DNA of 64,000 nt from Bacteroidota bacterium. GTDB lineage: Bacteria; Bacteroidota; Bacteroidia; Cytophagales; Cyclobacteriaceae. The position numbers were made by a program, and so were the translations under genes. Numbering within the stretch: the stretch's first letter is position 1; each line of letters begins with the position of its first letter. The notes beneath the pieces are model-generated. The model did not search any database. It was not told the origin of the DNA and saw nothing but the letters and a program-made list of their open reading frames with translations. Of the stretch, positions 34,989 to 44,680 are shown piece after piece. Location: assembly GCA_023417065.1 (NCBI GenBank), contig JAEZGH010000129.1:4659-68658 (forward strand), in the 5' to 3' direction.

Positions 34989-36605
34989 TTATCCGGTGAA
35001 GGTCATCATTACGTAGGCTACGACAGCGAGAATCAAAACTGAAAACACAATATCCCACACGTTGTAGCTGTTCCGGTTTGCAGCCTTCTGCTCTTCTGTA
35101 ACAGTAGCGAACGTAAGCCCCTTCACCGTCGACTCTGCAGGTGCTGGTGTTGCCATGCTCACGGCCACGCAAAGCAGAACGCAGACAAGGAAGAACCACG
35201 CTGCAAAATTGAGGAAGTTTGATGCCGCGAACAGGTGCAGCAGACTTCCCGGCTCCATAGAGTCGGCCATTAGTTCCGCGATAATACGGAGCCCGGCTAC
35301 GATAAGTCCGAAGATGAGCGTAGTAAGTGCTCCCTGGCTGTTGATACGCTTGTGGAACACGCCCAGTAGGAATACAGCAGCAATCGGAGGCGCAATGTAG
35401 GCCTGTACAGATTGCAGATATTGATAAAGTACTCCCGAAATTTTTGCCATCACAGGAATCCAAAGTATACCCAATACCACTACGATACCGGTGGCTATCC
35501 GGCCGATGGTGAGGAGTTCCTTTTCAGGTGTATTGGGACGAAGTTTCTTATAGATATCAACGGTGAATAGTGTAGAACATGAATTGAATACAGATGCGAG
35601 CGAACTCATCAGGGCCGCAAGCAATCCGGCTGCAATGAGACCGCGAAGGCCTACAGGCATTTTGTACATAAGGAGTGCCGCGAATGCCTGATCCGATTCT
35701 GCGAAATCCAGCTCACCTCTGTTCTTCAGGGCGAGGGCGATTACACCCGGAATAAGGAAGAGGAATACAGGGAGAAGTTTCAGGAAGCCACCGAATATAG
35801 CACCTCTCCTGCCCTGCGTGATGTTTCGCGCAACGAGGACGCGCTGAACGATATACTGGTCTGTACACCAATACCAGAATCCAACGATCGTACTGGTGAC
35901 CAGCAGACCTGGCCACGGAAAGTCGGGATCGCTTGCAGACCGCCACATATTGAAGAAGCCCGGTTCCAGTTCTGCAGTCAGTCCGTCAAGACCGCCAACT
36001 GAATTCAGACCGACAATGGTCAATGTTGCAGCACCGATTACAAGGATAATAGTTTGCAGCGCCTCTGTATAAACGACAGCGCGCATACCACCGAGGACTG
36101 TATAAACACCGGTGAGTACTACAGTGAGCAGTGCTCCGTACCAGAATTCAATGTTGAAAATTGAAGAGATTACCATTCCTCCGGCGTATACCGTAACCGA
36201 TACTTTTGTAAGTACATAGGCGACGAGGGAGAAAATACTGAGGAACCATCTCGTTTGCGAGTTGAACCGTTTTTCGAGGAACTCAGGCATGGTAAATACC
36301 CCTGAACGCATGTAGAATGGAAGGAATACCCAGCCCAGTGCAAGTACAAGCCACGCCTGGATCTCGTAGATCAACATCGGAATCTTTCCATCGGCACCGG
36401 CGCCTGCGAGGCCCACGATGTGTTCCGAACCGATATTGGAAGCGAAGATCGAGGCACCAACGACGAACCACCCCATATTTCTTCCGGCAAGGAAGTAGTC
36501 CTCCGTATTCTCGTTTTTCCGACGCATCACCCATAGGGCAAGTAGTCCGATTACCAGGAAATAGGCGGCGATAACAATCCAGTCAAGCGTAGCAAAGCCA
36601 GTCAT
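34989..36605 (-). CDS. Sodium:solute symporter (SSS family), probable arabinose transporter
   Basis: A 538-residue membrane protein with about 14 spans, related to SGLT-type sodium/sugar symporters. Typical blocks are DYFLAGRNMGWFVVGASIFASNIGSEHIVGL near the N-terminus, the GFWYWCTDQYIVQR block and LRGLIAAGLLAALMSSLASVFNSCSTLF with the sodium-site serines. It follows araA by 60 bases on the same strand. Arabinose loci of Bacteroides also contain an SSS transporter beside araA. With the MFS porter it gives the cell two import routes, one driven by sodium and one by protons. Substrate is inferred from context. Confidence 0.92.
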   Translation of the reverse strand: MTGFATLDWIVIAAYFLVIGLLALWVMRRKNENTEDYFLAGRNMGWFVVGASIFASNIGSEHIVGLAGAGADGKIPMLIYEIQAWLVLALGWVFLPFYMRSGVFTMPEFLEKRFNSQTRWFLSIFSLVAYVLTKVSVTVYAGGMVISSIFNIEFWYGALLTVVLTGVYTVLGGMRAVVYTEALQTIILVIGAATLTIVGLNSVGGLDGLTAELEPGFFNMWRSASDPDFPWPGLLVTSTIVGFWYWCTDQYIVQRVLVARNITQGRRGAIFGGFLKLLPVFLFLIPGVIALALKNRGELDFAESDQAFAALLMYKMPVGLRGLIAAGLLAALMSSLASVFNSCSTLFTVDIYKKLRPNTPEKELLTIGRIATGIVVVLGILWIPVMAKISGVLYQYLQSVQAYIAPPIAAVFLLGVFHKRINSQGALTTLIFGLIVAGLRIIAELMADSMEPGSLLHLFAASNFLNFAAWFFLVCVLLCVAVSMATPAPAESTVKGLTFATVTEEQKAANRNSYNVWDIVFSVLILAVVAYVMMTFTG

Positions 36606-36665
36606 AGGAGAAAGGTGGTTAGGGGTGTTGTACTTAGGTTAGGTTTTACTCTTCGTCAGGGAATT

Positions 36666-38156
36666 TTAGCGGTAATAGACCTCATTCCATCTCAGCTCAT
36701 TCCGCAGGTTGGGAATTCGCGTATCTGCGCCGATGTGCACGAACTCGATGTTGGCCATGTCGGCAAAATCCTGTAAGTGCTCGGAGGTCAGGTTTTGGCT
36801 GTAGCACGTATGGTGAGCACCTCCGGCATAGATCCACGCAGCGCAGCCGGTATACATGTCAGGAAGCGGCTTCCACAGTACGCGTGCCACAGGGAGTTTC
36901 GGAAGTTCATGTTCAGGGGCTACTGCCTCAACATCGTTGACCAGCAGGCGGAATCTGTTGCCCATATCCACGATGGACGCATTCAGGGCTTTGCCGGGCG
37001 CGCTGTTGAACACGAGGCGAACAGGATCGCTCTTTCCGCCAATGCCAAGGGGGTGAATTTCACACGATGGTTTTCCATCAGCGATTGACTCGCAGATTTC
37101 GAGCATGTGAGCGCCGAGCACCATCGCGTTGTTCGGATCAAAATGATAGGTATAATCTTCCATGAAGGAGTTGCCGCCTTTCAGGCCGCTACCCATCACT
37201 TTCATCGCTCTCACAAGTGCTGCCGTTTTCCAGTCACCTTCGCCGCCGAATCCATAGCCTGCATTCATGAGGCGTTGAACTGCAATACCCGGGAGCTGAA
37301 CCATTCCATGCAGGTCTTCGAACGTATCGGTAAATCCTTTGAATCCGCCCTGCTCGAGGAAACGCTTCAAGCCAAGTTCAATCCTGGCAGCCTCGCGCAG
37401 TTCAGCATTCCGTTCGCCACCGCGGCGCAAGGGCTTGACTACTATATATGAATCTTCATATAATTCAGTAAGCTGGTCAATTTCCTTGTCACTGGTTGCG
37501 TCTATCATTTTCACCAGCTCGCTGATGCCGTATCCATTTACGGAGAATCCAAACTTCATTTCGGCTTCAACCTTATCACCTTCAGTTACGGCTACCTGGC
37601 GCATATTGTCTCCAAAGCGGCAGAACCGTCCGTTTTGCCAGTCGTGCCACCCACATGCGGCACGCAGCCAGGCATTCAAACGTTCATGAACATTGGAATC
37701 CTTCCAGTGACCTACCACAACCTTTCTGGACAAACGCATACGTGTCATGATAAATCCGAATTCTCTGTCACCGTGAGCACTCTGGTTCAGGTTCATGAAA
37801 TCCATATCGATATCCTTCCACGGAATATCGCGATTGAACTGCGTATGCAGGTGCAGCAATGGCTTCTGCAGAACTTTCAGTCCGCCGATCCACATTTTCG
37901 CCGGCGAGAAAGTATGCATCCAGGCAATCACACCCACGCAGTTGGGCGTATTGTTGGCCTCCTGGCAGATCTGATAAATTTCTTCCGGCGTTTTCAGCAC
38001 CGGTTTAAAAACAATGCGCACGGGAATCGACGGCGAAGCATCCAGTGTCCTGGCGATCTCCTGTGAGTGTACTGCGACTTGTTTCAGGGTTTCTTCACCA
38101 TAGAGAAACTGGCTTCCGGTAAGGAACCAGGCTTCAAAAGTTTTCAGATTTATCAT
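36666..38156 (-). CDS. araA: L-arabinose isomerase
   Basis: A 496-residue enzyme that converts L-arabinose to L-ribulose in the cytoplasm using a divalent metal. Family blocks are FLTGSQFLYGEETL at the N-terminus, VGVIAWMHTFSPAKMWI, LHTQFNRDIPW, DFMNLNQSAHGDREFGFI, GFGGEGDWKTAALVR with a metal-binding Glu, and FMEDYTYHF. The metal ligands (two Glu and two His) appear intact by position. Length agrees with E. coli AraA (500). The gene lies 36 bases behind araD and 60 ahead of the symporter in one transcript. Confidence 0.97.
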   Translation of the reverse strand: MINLKTFEAWFLTGSQFLYGEETLKQVAVHSQEIARTLDASPSIPVRIVFKPVLKTPEEIYQICQEANNTPNCVGVIAWMHTFSPAKMWIGGLKVLQKPLLHLHTQFNRDIPWKDIDMDFMNLNQSAHGDREFGFIMTRMRLSRKVVVGHWKDSNVHERLNAWLRAACGWHDWQNGRFCRFGDNMRQVAVTEGDKVEAEMKFGFSVNGYGISELVKMIDATSDKEIDQLTELYEDSYIVVKPLRRGGERNAELREAARIELGLKRFLEQGGFKGFTDTFEDLHGMVQLPGIAVQRLMNAGYGFGGEGDWKTAALVRAMKVMGSGLKGGNSFMEDYTYHFDPNNAMVLGAHMLEICESIADGKPSCEIHPLGIGGKSDPVRLVFNSAPGKALNASIVDMGNRFRLLVNDVEAVAPEHELPKLPVARVLWKPLPDMYTGCAAWIYAGGAHHTCYSQNLTSEHLQDFADMANIEFVHIGADTRIPNLRNELRWNEVYYR

Positions 38157-38192
38157 AAATGGTTGCGTTCTTCTTTCGTTTTGGTTTGGTTA

Positions 38193-38897
38193 TTAATTCG
38201 CCTGTCCGTAATAAGAATCAGGTCCGTGCTTCCGTTCGTAATGTTTGTTTATGAGCGACTCCTTCAGACGCGGAGCATCCTTGCGGATTTGTTCCGTGAG
38301 ATAAGCCATCTGCGCTACTGATTCAAGAACCGCGCTGTTGTAAACAGCTTTCTCAGGTGTTTTTCCCCAGGTAAATGGAGCGTGATTTCCCACCAGAATC
38401 ATTTCAACTTCGCGGTAATCGATATTGCGCTCCTTCAGGCAATTGAGGATCTGAAAGCCTGTTTCATATTCGTAGTTACCTTTGATCATCTCATCGGCCA
38501 TTGGCGGCGCACAAGGAATGTCAACGGTATTGTGGTCGGCATGCGTAGTACCAAAGATCGGGATATCTCGCTGGGCCTGTGCCCATGCCGTTGCGTACGT
38601 TGAGTGTGTGTGAACGATGCCACCGATATCAGGGCAATGTTTGTACAGCACTGCATGCGTCAACGTATCCGACGAAGGGCGAAGCGTTCCATCGACTACC
38701 TTCCCGTCAAAATCAACGATGACCATTTTCTCAGGAGAGAGATCTTTGTAGGGAACACCACTTGGTTTGATGGCGAAAACCCCCAGGTTGCGATCGGCGG
38801 CGCTTACGTTTCCAAAAGTAAAAAGCACCAGGCCAAGCTCGGGGAGCTGCATATTATTTCGATAGGCAGACTCTCTTATGTGATCAAAGCGACTCAT
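38193..38897 (-). CDS. araD: L-ribulose-5-phosphate 4-epimerase
   Basis: A 234-residue class II aldolase-fold enzyme that turns L-ribulose-5-phosphate into D-xylulose-5-phosphate, linking arabinose to the pentose phosphate pathway. The zinc ligands are visible in HTHSTYATAWAQ (His pair) and in the later GNHAPFTWG block. Other markers are GNVSAADRNLGVFAIKPSG and PIFGTTHADH. Length matches E. coli AraD (231). The gene starts 5 bases after the araB stop, so translation is probably coupled. Confidence 0.97.
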   Translation of the reverse strand: MSRFDHIRESAYRNNMQLPELGLVLFTFGNVSAADRNLGVFAIKPSGVPYKDLSPEKMVIVDFDGKVVDGTLRPSSDTLTHAVLYKHCPDIGGIVHTHSTYATAWAQAQRDIPIFGTTHADHNTVDIPCAPPMADEMIKGNYEYETGFQILNCLKERNIDYREVEMILVGNHAPFTWGKTPEKAVYNSAVLESVAQMAYLTEQIRKDAPRLKESLINKHYERKHGPDSYYGQAN

Positions 38898-38902
38898 TTA
38901 TT

Positions 38903-40600
38903 TTACGCGTGTTCTTTCAGCGAAACAGGTTCAGGGGTTGTGGCCTTTTCGAGGAAGGCGCCAAGCTGTTTGTAGCGGATATATCGTTTGTGATAGATTT
39001 TTGCGGCTTCAGGATTGGGATGGTATTCGCTTTCGAACCCCTGTCCCATTTCGTTCATCGCTTCTTCAACAGAGGAGAACGCACCTGCTGCCGTGGCTGC
39101 GAACATCGCGGCTCCAAGTGCGCAGGTTTGCTCACTGCGGTGAATGCGTATAGGCATATTCATTACGTCTGCCATCACCTGCATGATGTAAGGCGATTTT
39201 TTCGCAACGCCACCAAGACCGATCAGACCTTTTACAGGAACACCCTCATCTACAAAGCGCTCCACGATGGCTTTTGCACCAAAACAGGTGGCTTCGACCA
39301 GCGCTTTGAAAACCCGAGGTGCGTCGCTACCAAGATTAAGTCCTGTGATTGCACCCTGCAACGCCTGGTTTGCATCCGGAGTACGGCGACCATTGAGCCA
39401 GTCCATCGCTGCTTCATTGTCCTCTTCCAGAGGAATTTCAGCAGCTCTTTTGCTCAGTTCGGGAATGATTCTCGATGCGATTTCGTCTGAGAGGCGCGCC
39501 GACGTTTCCGCGTCGATGACCGACGAAGAACTTACAAGCTGCAAGGGCCATGAAAGGAGGTTGCGGAACCACGCGTAGGTATCGCCGAAGGCAGACTGAC
39601 CTGCCTCGAGGCCGACCATTCCTGGGATGATTGAACCGTCAACCTGTCCGCAGATTCCGCGGACGAATTTACCCTGCAGGTCAGCATGTGGAGCTACCAG
39701 CATATCGCAGGTGGAGGTTCCCATAACCTTGCTGAGGTGGTAGGGCTCGATCTGCCCGCCAACGGCACCCATATGTGCGTCGAAGGCTCCAACGCCGATT
39801 ACGACAGTTTCGGGAAGCCCGAGTTTTGCCGCCCACGACTTGCTGATCACTCCCGCAGGCTTGTCTGAAGTATAGGTATCTTTGTAAAGGCGTTCTGTGA
39901 ATCCACTCAGCAGCGGATCCAGCGTCGCGAAGAATGAATCCGGAGGGAGTCCGCCAAATTCTTCAGCCCACAAAGCCTTATGCCCTGCAGAGCAGACGCC
40001 ACGCTTCATCTGGTGGACGTCGGTACCTCCTGTGAGCAGGAATGGTATCCAGTCACAGTGTTCCACCCAGCTATAGCAGGCATTCCTTACGCTTTCATCT
40101 GCGCGGAGGATGTGCAGCAATTTGGCCCAGAACCATTCCGAAGAATAGATTCCGCCAACATATTTAAGATAGTCGATGTCGAAATTCTGAGCATGTCGGT
40201 TTATTTCCGCGGCCTCGCTGATGGCGGTGTGGTCTTTCCACAACACGAACATTGCATTCGGATTATCTTCAAATCCGGGCGTAAGCGCCAGCGGTGTTCC
40301 TGATTTGTCGACGGCGACAGGTGTAGACCCCGTGGTGTCGACAGACAACCCCCGGACGCGGGATGCGGCGTCTTTTCCTGCCTTCTGAAGGCACGCCTTA
40401 ACGGTGGCCTCCAATCCTTCAATATAATCCAGGGGGTGCTGCCTGAACTGATTTTCGGCCGCGTTACAGAATAGCCCGTCGCGCCACCGCGGATACAGGT
40501 ATACTGACGAAGCTACCTCCCGACCTTTGCGGTCAACAAGAATTGATCGGACAGAGTCCGTCCCATAGTCGACCCCAATAAACAAATCGCCGTTTTCCAT
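38903..40600 (-). CDS. araB: Ribulokinase
   Basis: A 565-residue FGGY-family kinase that phosphorylates L-ribulose with ATP. Visible are the N-terminal phosphate loop block GVDYGTDSVRSILVD, the catalytic Asp in GVGAFDAHMGAVGG, MGTSTCDML and the C-terminal GLIGLGGVAKKSPYIMQVMADV motif. Length matches E. coli AraB (566). It is the first gene of the araB-araD-araA-symporter transcript. Its promoter spacer is occupied by a perfect palindrome, so the operon should respond directly to the arabinose regulator. Confidence 0.97.
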   Translation of the reverse strand: MENGDLFIGVDYGTDSVRSILVDRKGREVASSVYLYPRWRDGLFCNAAENQFRQHPLDYIEGLEATVKACLQKAGKDAASRVRGLSVDTTGSTPVAVDKSGTPLALTPGFEDNPNAMFVLWKDHTAISEAAEINRHAQNFDIDYLKYVGGIYSSEWFWAKLLHILRADESVRNACYSWVEHCDWIPFLLTGGTDVHQMKRGVCSAGHKALWAEEFGGLPPDSFFATLDPLLSGFTERLYKDTYTSDKPAGVISKSWAAKLGLPETVVIGVGAFDAHMGAVGGQIEPYHLSKVMGTSTCDMLVAPHADLQGKFVRGICGQVDGSIIPGMVGLEAGQSAFGDTYAWFRNLLSWPLQLVSSSSVIDAETSARLSDEIASRIIPELSKRAAEIPLEEDNEAAMDWLNGRRTPDANQALQGAITGLNLGSDAPRVFKALVEATCFGAKAIVERFVDEGVPVKGLIGLGGVAKKSPYIMQVMADVMNMPIRIHRSEQTCALGAAMFAATAAGAFSSVEEAMNEMGQGFESEYHPNPEAAKIYHKRYIRYKQLGAFLEKATTPEPVSLKEHA

Positions 40601-40632
40601 AGAATCAAGGTTTCAATCGATTGATTGGTTGG

Positions 40633-40663
40633 CCAAGATACACTTATTTTGTAAGTGTACATA
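40633..40663 (-). promoter_or_regulatory. araB promoter
   Basis: Read on the minus strand, TATG (40663-40660), a 19-base spacer and TATCTTGG (40640-40633) approximate the Bacteroidota -33/-7 elements. Each box has a mismatch. Transcription would start about 25-30 bases before the araB ATG at 40600. The operator fills the spacer. Confidence 0.5.
40639..40659. promoter_or_regulatory. Perfect palindromic operator of the ara operon (probable AraR site)
   Basis: TACACTTA (40639-40646), the spacer TTTTG and TAAGTGTA (40652-40659) form an exact 8-5-8 inverted repeat. It overlaps the promoter spacer and the first two bases of the -7 box, so a bound protein would block RNA polymerase. This fits repression by the Nudix AraR in the absence of arabinose. 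Protein binding is inferred, not shown. Confidence 0.7.
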
Positions 40664-40741
40664 TCACATTTATTTTTTTTCAGAAAAAATCTCGCCGAAG
40701 CTTAAGCGTCCTCCAGCAGAAATGGTGGCCGTCAACTGGCG

Positions 40742-42211
40742 TCATCGGCCGTACAATTTCTTTCCGACCTCCTCGAATTTATCTCCCGCAACCCAGAACG
40801 GGCGCGATTTGCTGTTGGCCAGCAGATGAACCGCATATACATAACTGCGGTAGAAACGGTTGATATAGTCAAGATTAATCGATGATACTTCATCGGCAGG
40901 CTGATGATAGTACTTGAAGATCTCTTCATCCATTTTTGCCACACCGGGCTGAAGCTTGATAGCGGGAATACCTTCCTTCGCGAAAGAAACCTGATCAGAT
41001 CTTTCGTAGAAACCTTCCCTCGGGTCAGGGTCGCCCCCAAGGTTGAAGCCGAATCCTTTCGCTGCCTCGCGAAGCAGGTCATCTGTATCAGTGCGCCCCA
41101 GACTTATCGATGTAATCATAGTGATGTCGTTGTACCCGACACCATCACAATTCAAATTGAGGATAGTTTTGTTCAATGGAACGAGAGGATGTTTTACATA
41201 CCACTTGCTTCCCAGCAAGCCCTTTTCCTCCGATGTCAATGCGATAAGCAAAACGGATCGCGCCGGAGGGTTCTGCGCCAGGAACTTCCCTGCCTGCAAA
41301 AGCGCCACCGTTCCGACTGCATTATCGCGCGCACCGTTGTATATGCGATCCTTCTTTTTTTCATCGGCATCCACACCTACGTGGTCGTAGTGGGCCGTCA
41401 GAATAATATACTCGTCTTCCAACTGAGGATCGGTCCCCTCAACCCACGCCGCCACGTTCTTGCCGTCAACGCGCGCGGGAGAATGCGAAACCACGGACAC
41501 GCTACCCTTCACGTTCTTGTCCTCTCGGAACGATAGCTTCCGGATATCACGCGGTTTTAACCAAATAAAAGGAATACCTTTCCCCGAATTGTCGGAGAGG
41601 CTCCAGGAATCCTTCTGGAAGGCATTAACCAGTGCGCTCCATGGTACCTGCTGAAAGGCGAGAATTTCAATCAGTCCGACTCCTCCTGCCTTCTTTACAA
41701 GCCCGAGTTTTTCGCGGCTGACGTTATACACTTTGTTGATGTTATCGGCGTCGCGTGATCCAGCGAGCGCAAGGACCATTTTACCTTTGAGATCAAGTCG
41801 TTCCAGATCTTCTGCGGCACCATATCCAACGTAGACAAATTCGCCGCTCCACTCGACGCCCTCCCCTTCCAGCACGACCATGTTTTCGAGCAAGGTATAT
41901 TTCTCGTCACCAAGAACCACCGTGCCTTTGGCAGGAGCCTGATATCTGATGAGATCGACCGGTTGGAAGTAGTTGTCAGTGCCGGGTGCTGGTTTAAGAT
42001 TGAGCATTTGAAACTGTGTGCGCAGATAGTTTGCTGCGATATGAAGTTCGGGGGAACCAGTGTCGCGGCCCCTCATTTCGTCAGATGCGAGAAATGTCAG
42101 GTGTGCCTCGGCTTCATTGCGCTTGATTAGCTCCTCAATCTGTTTTTTAACTTGATCCTGGCCAACGGCACCGACCGATATCAGGCAGAGTGCAACTAAA
42201 AGGTATTTCAT
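40742..42211 (-). CDS. M28-family metallopeptidase with PA-like domain
   Basis: A 489-residue secreted peptidase with a signal peptide (MKYLLVALCLISVGAVGQ). A PA-like insert lies around residues 95-240 (EFVYVGYGAAEDL). Two zinc-binding blocks of M28 are present: TAHYDHVG, NGARDNAVGT, LTSEEKGLLGS, NLNCDGVG and YHQPADE. Together these supply the two His, Asp bridge and Glu ligands plus the catalytic Glu. It is probably an aminopeptidase that acts in the periplasm or outside. It lies upstream of araB on the same strand but 141 bases away, and has no obvious link to arabinose. Confidence 0.92.
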   Translation of the reverse strand: MKYLLVALCLISVGAVGQDQVKKQIEELIKRNEAEAHLTFLASDEMRGRDTGSPELHIAANYLRTQFQMLNLKPAPGTDNYFQPVDLIRYQAPAKGTVVLGDEKYTLLENMVVLEGEGVEWSGEFVYVGYGAAEDLERLDLKGKMVLALAGSRDADNINKVYNVSREKLGLVKKAGGVGLIEILAFQQVPWSALVNAFQKDSWSLSDNSGKGIPFIWLKPRDIRKLSFREDKNVKGSVSVVSHSPARVDGKNVAAWVEGTDPQLEDEYIILTAHYDHVGVDADEKKKDRIYNGARDNAVGTVALLQAGKFLAQNPPARSVLLIALTSEEKGLLGSKWYVKHPLVPLNKTILNLNCDGVGYNDITMITSISLGRTDTDDLLREAAKGFGFNLGGDPDPREGFYERSDQVSFAKEGIPAIKLQPGVAKMDEEIFKYYHQPADEVSSINLDYINRFYRSYVYAVHLLANSKSRPFWVAGDKFEEVGKKLYGR

Positions 42212-42249
42212 GGGTTCCTGGTTATCCCGGAAAGTAGCGTATTTGCTGC

Positions 42250-42283
42250 AAAAAAGAAAAGCGAACCCTTCTGGAGTCCGCTT
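42250..42283 (-). terminator. Terminator of glnN
   Basis: AAAGCG (42257-42262) pairs with CGCTTT (42278-42283), with further interrupted pairs inside. On the minus strand it is followed by TCTTTTTT. It lies 22 bases after the glnN stop. Confidence 0.7.
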
Positions 42284-42305
42284 TCTGATTTTTCCGGTCG
42301 ATCTG

Positions 42306-44468
42306 TTATCTGAGGAACAACAGCTCGCGGTATTTCACCAGCGGCCAGTCCTCGTTATCGACGAGCAGTTCAAGCTTATCCACTGCATTACGGATCACGT
42401 CAAAGTATTTCTCTTTGATATCATCGCAGTAAGCAATCGCGCGTTTATGCGTATCAGAGATTTTATTCACACGCTTTCGTTCTTCAGTCATCTCGTGAAC
42501 GTTCTTTTTGATCGTGTCGATGTGTCCGGAGATTTTCTTAATGGTTTGTACCACGGCAGAGTTATCGATTCCAAGTCCGGCTAATCCATTTGCATTTTCG
42601 ATCAGTTTGGTCTGATATGCAATGGCAGTAGGAATGATGTGATTCATTGCCAGGTCGCCGATAACGCGGGCTTCGATCTGAACGCGTTTGATGTATGCCT
42701 CCCAGCGAATTTCCGTCCGAGCTTCAGTTTCGCGGCGAGTCATAACACCTTGTTTTTCGAACAGCTTCAGCGCCTTGTCAGACACGTAGGCTTCAAGTGC
42801 ACGTGGTGTGTTCTTGATGTTGCTCAGGCCGCGTTTTGCTGCTTCTTCAACCCATGCATCAGAATAACCGTCACCTTCGAAGCGAATGCTCTTCGATTCT
42901 TTGATATACTGACGGAGAACATCAACGATAGCCAGGCGTTTTTCCTTACCTTTTTCAATCTCTTTCGAAACGGCGTCGTAGAATATTTCAAGTTGTTGCG
43001 CAACGATGGTGTTGAGCGCTGCCATAGCCGTTCCGCAGTTGTCGCTTCCGCCCACAGCGCGGAATTCAAATTTGTTACCGGTGAATGCGAAAGGTGAAGT
43101 ACGGTTGCGATCGGTGGCGTCGAGGATAATTTCGGGAATCTGGTCGATACCCAGCTTCATGTACATGTTGTCGCCTTTCTCGATCTTGACGTTGCCTTTT
43201 CCTTCAAGCTCGTCAAGTACAGAAGACATCTGCGAACCGATGAAAACTGACATGATTGCCGGAGGCGCTTCGTTTGCACCGAGACGGAAATCATTTCCGG
43301 CATTGGCAATACTCGCTCTGAGAATGTCGGCATATTCATGAACCGCCTTGATGGTAGTCACAAAGAATGTGAGGAACATCAGATTATCGCGGGCGCTGCT
43401 TGTAGGCGCGAACAGGTTGACGCCAGTGTCGGTAATGAGTGACCAGTTGTTGTGTTTACCCGATCCGTTCAATCCTGCGAAAGGCTTCTCATGGAAGAGT
43501 ACACGTAAGCTATGTTTTTCAGCTACGCGAACCATAAGATCCATCATGAGCTGGTTGTGGTCATTGGCAACATTTGCTTCTTCGAACAGCGGAGCAACCT
43601 CGAATTGGCTCGGCGCCACTTCGTTGTGACGGGTGCGCACAGGGATACCCACTTTGTAGCATTCGATTTCAAAATCTTTCATGAAATCGTAAACGCGTGA
43701 CGGGATTGAAGCGAAGTAATGATCTTCCATTTGCTGACCGCGGGCCGGAGAATGGCCGAATACCGTGCGACCTGCCATCACGAGGTCCGGGCGTGCCATA
43801 TACAGCGCCTTGTCGACGACGAAGTACTCCTGTTCAGCTCCCAGGGAAGCTGTAACGTGCTGTATGTCTTTATCGAAGAGCTGACAAACGCGCGTAGCCG
43901 CAACGTCAACAGCCTTGAGTGCTTTTAAAAGCGGTGCTTTTGTATCAAGTGTATCACCTGTATAGGAAACAAAAACCGTTGGGATACAAAGTGTCCTTCC
44001 GTAGAGGAACATGGGAGATGTAGGATCCCAGGCCGTGTAACCACGGGCTTCGAAAGTACTGCGGATTCCGCCGTTGGGGAATGATGAGGCATCGGGCTCC
44101 TGTTGAACAAGTTCGCTGCCTTTAAATCTTTCTATACCGGCGATTGCATCAAAGAACGAATCATGCTTTTCGGCCGTTCCACCGGTCATTGGCTGAAACC
44201 AATGGGTGAAGTGGGTCGCGCCTTTGCTCATGGCCCAGGACTTGGCTGCAGAGGCAACGGCATCAGCTGTGCTTTCATCGATTTTTTCGTGATTCTTAAT
44301 TGCCTGGCTAACCTTTTTAAAGATTGCCGGGGCCAATGTTGCACGCATTTGGTCTAGTCCGTAGACGCTCTCCCCATAATATTGGGACACAGCGGGATGC
44401 GGAGCTTCGATTGGCATGCGGGGACGTTCGCTCATCATGCGAAGAGCTTCAAATCGTAGGTGGGCCAT
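42306..44468 (-). CDS. glnN: Glutamine synthetase type III
   Basis: From the ATG at 44468 the protein has 720 residues, the normal size for GSIII (the longer frame adds 33 unlikely residues). It makes glutamine from glutamate, ammonia and ATP. Family blocks are THFTHWFQPMTGGTAEKHDSF, SLGAEQEYFVVD, GIPVRTRHNEVAPSQFEVAP, FHEKPFAGLNGSGKHNNWS and RNRTSPFAFTGNKFEFRAVG, which carry the metal and substrate residues. GSIII is the common type in Bacteroidota. The promoter -7 box is probably TATTTTTG at 44505-44498 on the minus strand, 30 bases before the ATG, with no clear -33. No ammonium transporter or PII gene is adjacent. Confidence 0.95.
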   Translation of the reverse strand: MAHLRFEALRMMSERPRMPIEAPHPAVSQYYGESVYGLDQMRATLAPAIFKKVSQAIKNHEKIDESTADAVASAAKSWAMSKGATHFTHWFQPMTGGTAEKHDSFFDAIAGIERFKGSELVQQEPDASSFPNGGIRSTFEARGYTAWDPTSPMFLYGRTLCIPTVFVSYTGDTLDTKAPLLKALKAVDVAATRVCQLFDKDIQHVTASLGAEQEYFVVDKALYMARPDLVMAGRTVFGHSPARGQQMEDHYFASIPSRVYDFMKDFEIECYKVGIPVRTRHNEVAPSQFEVAPLFEEANVANDHNQLMMDLMVRVAEKHSLRVLFHEKPFAGLNGSGKHNNWSLITDTGVNLFAPTSSARDNLMFLTFFVTTIKAVHEYADILRASIANAGNDFRLGANEAPPAIMSVFIGSQMSSVLDELEGKGNVKIEKGDNMYMKLGIDQIPEIILDATDRNRTSPFAFTGNKFEFRAVGGSDNCGTAMAALNTIVAQQLEIFYDAVSKEIEKGKEKRLAIVDVLRQYIKESKSIRFEGDGYSDAWVEEAAKRGLSNIKNTPRALEAYVSDKALKLFEKQGVMTRRETEARTEIRWEAYIKRVQIEARVIGDLAMNHIIPTAIAYQTKLIENANGLAGLGIDNSAVVQTIKKISGHIDTIKKNVHEMTEERKRVNKISDTHKRAIAYCDDIKEKYFDVIRNAVDKLELLVDNEDWPLVKYRELLFLR

Positions 44469-44645
44469 AAATGGTTGTAATTTGATGTAGTTTGCCCCAA
44501 AAATATTAGAATTTTGACCACACCGGGTAATACCGACGCACGTTTTTGAATTATTTATTAAGAACACGATTGCAGAAGGTCAAAAATAACCCCGCATCCG
44601 GAAAAAAATTGCCATTTTTTGCAAGCTATTCAATTCTCCAGAATC

Positions 44646-44673
44646 AAAAATCCCCGGGGGCATCGGGGATTTT
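44646..44673 (-). terminator. Terminator after the DUF2807 gene
   Basis: AAAATCCCCG (44647-44656) and CGGGGATTTT (44664-44673) form a perfect 10-bp stem with a 7-base loop, ending in TTTTT on the minus strand. It lies 7 bases after the DUF2807 stop. Confidence 0.9.
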
Positions 44674-44680
44674 AAGCGCG

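Noticed and set aside
38909..39490. A 193-codon plus-strand open frame
   Set aside because: Antisense shadow of araB; Cys-, Arg- and Phe-rich without any motif.
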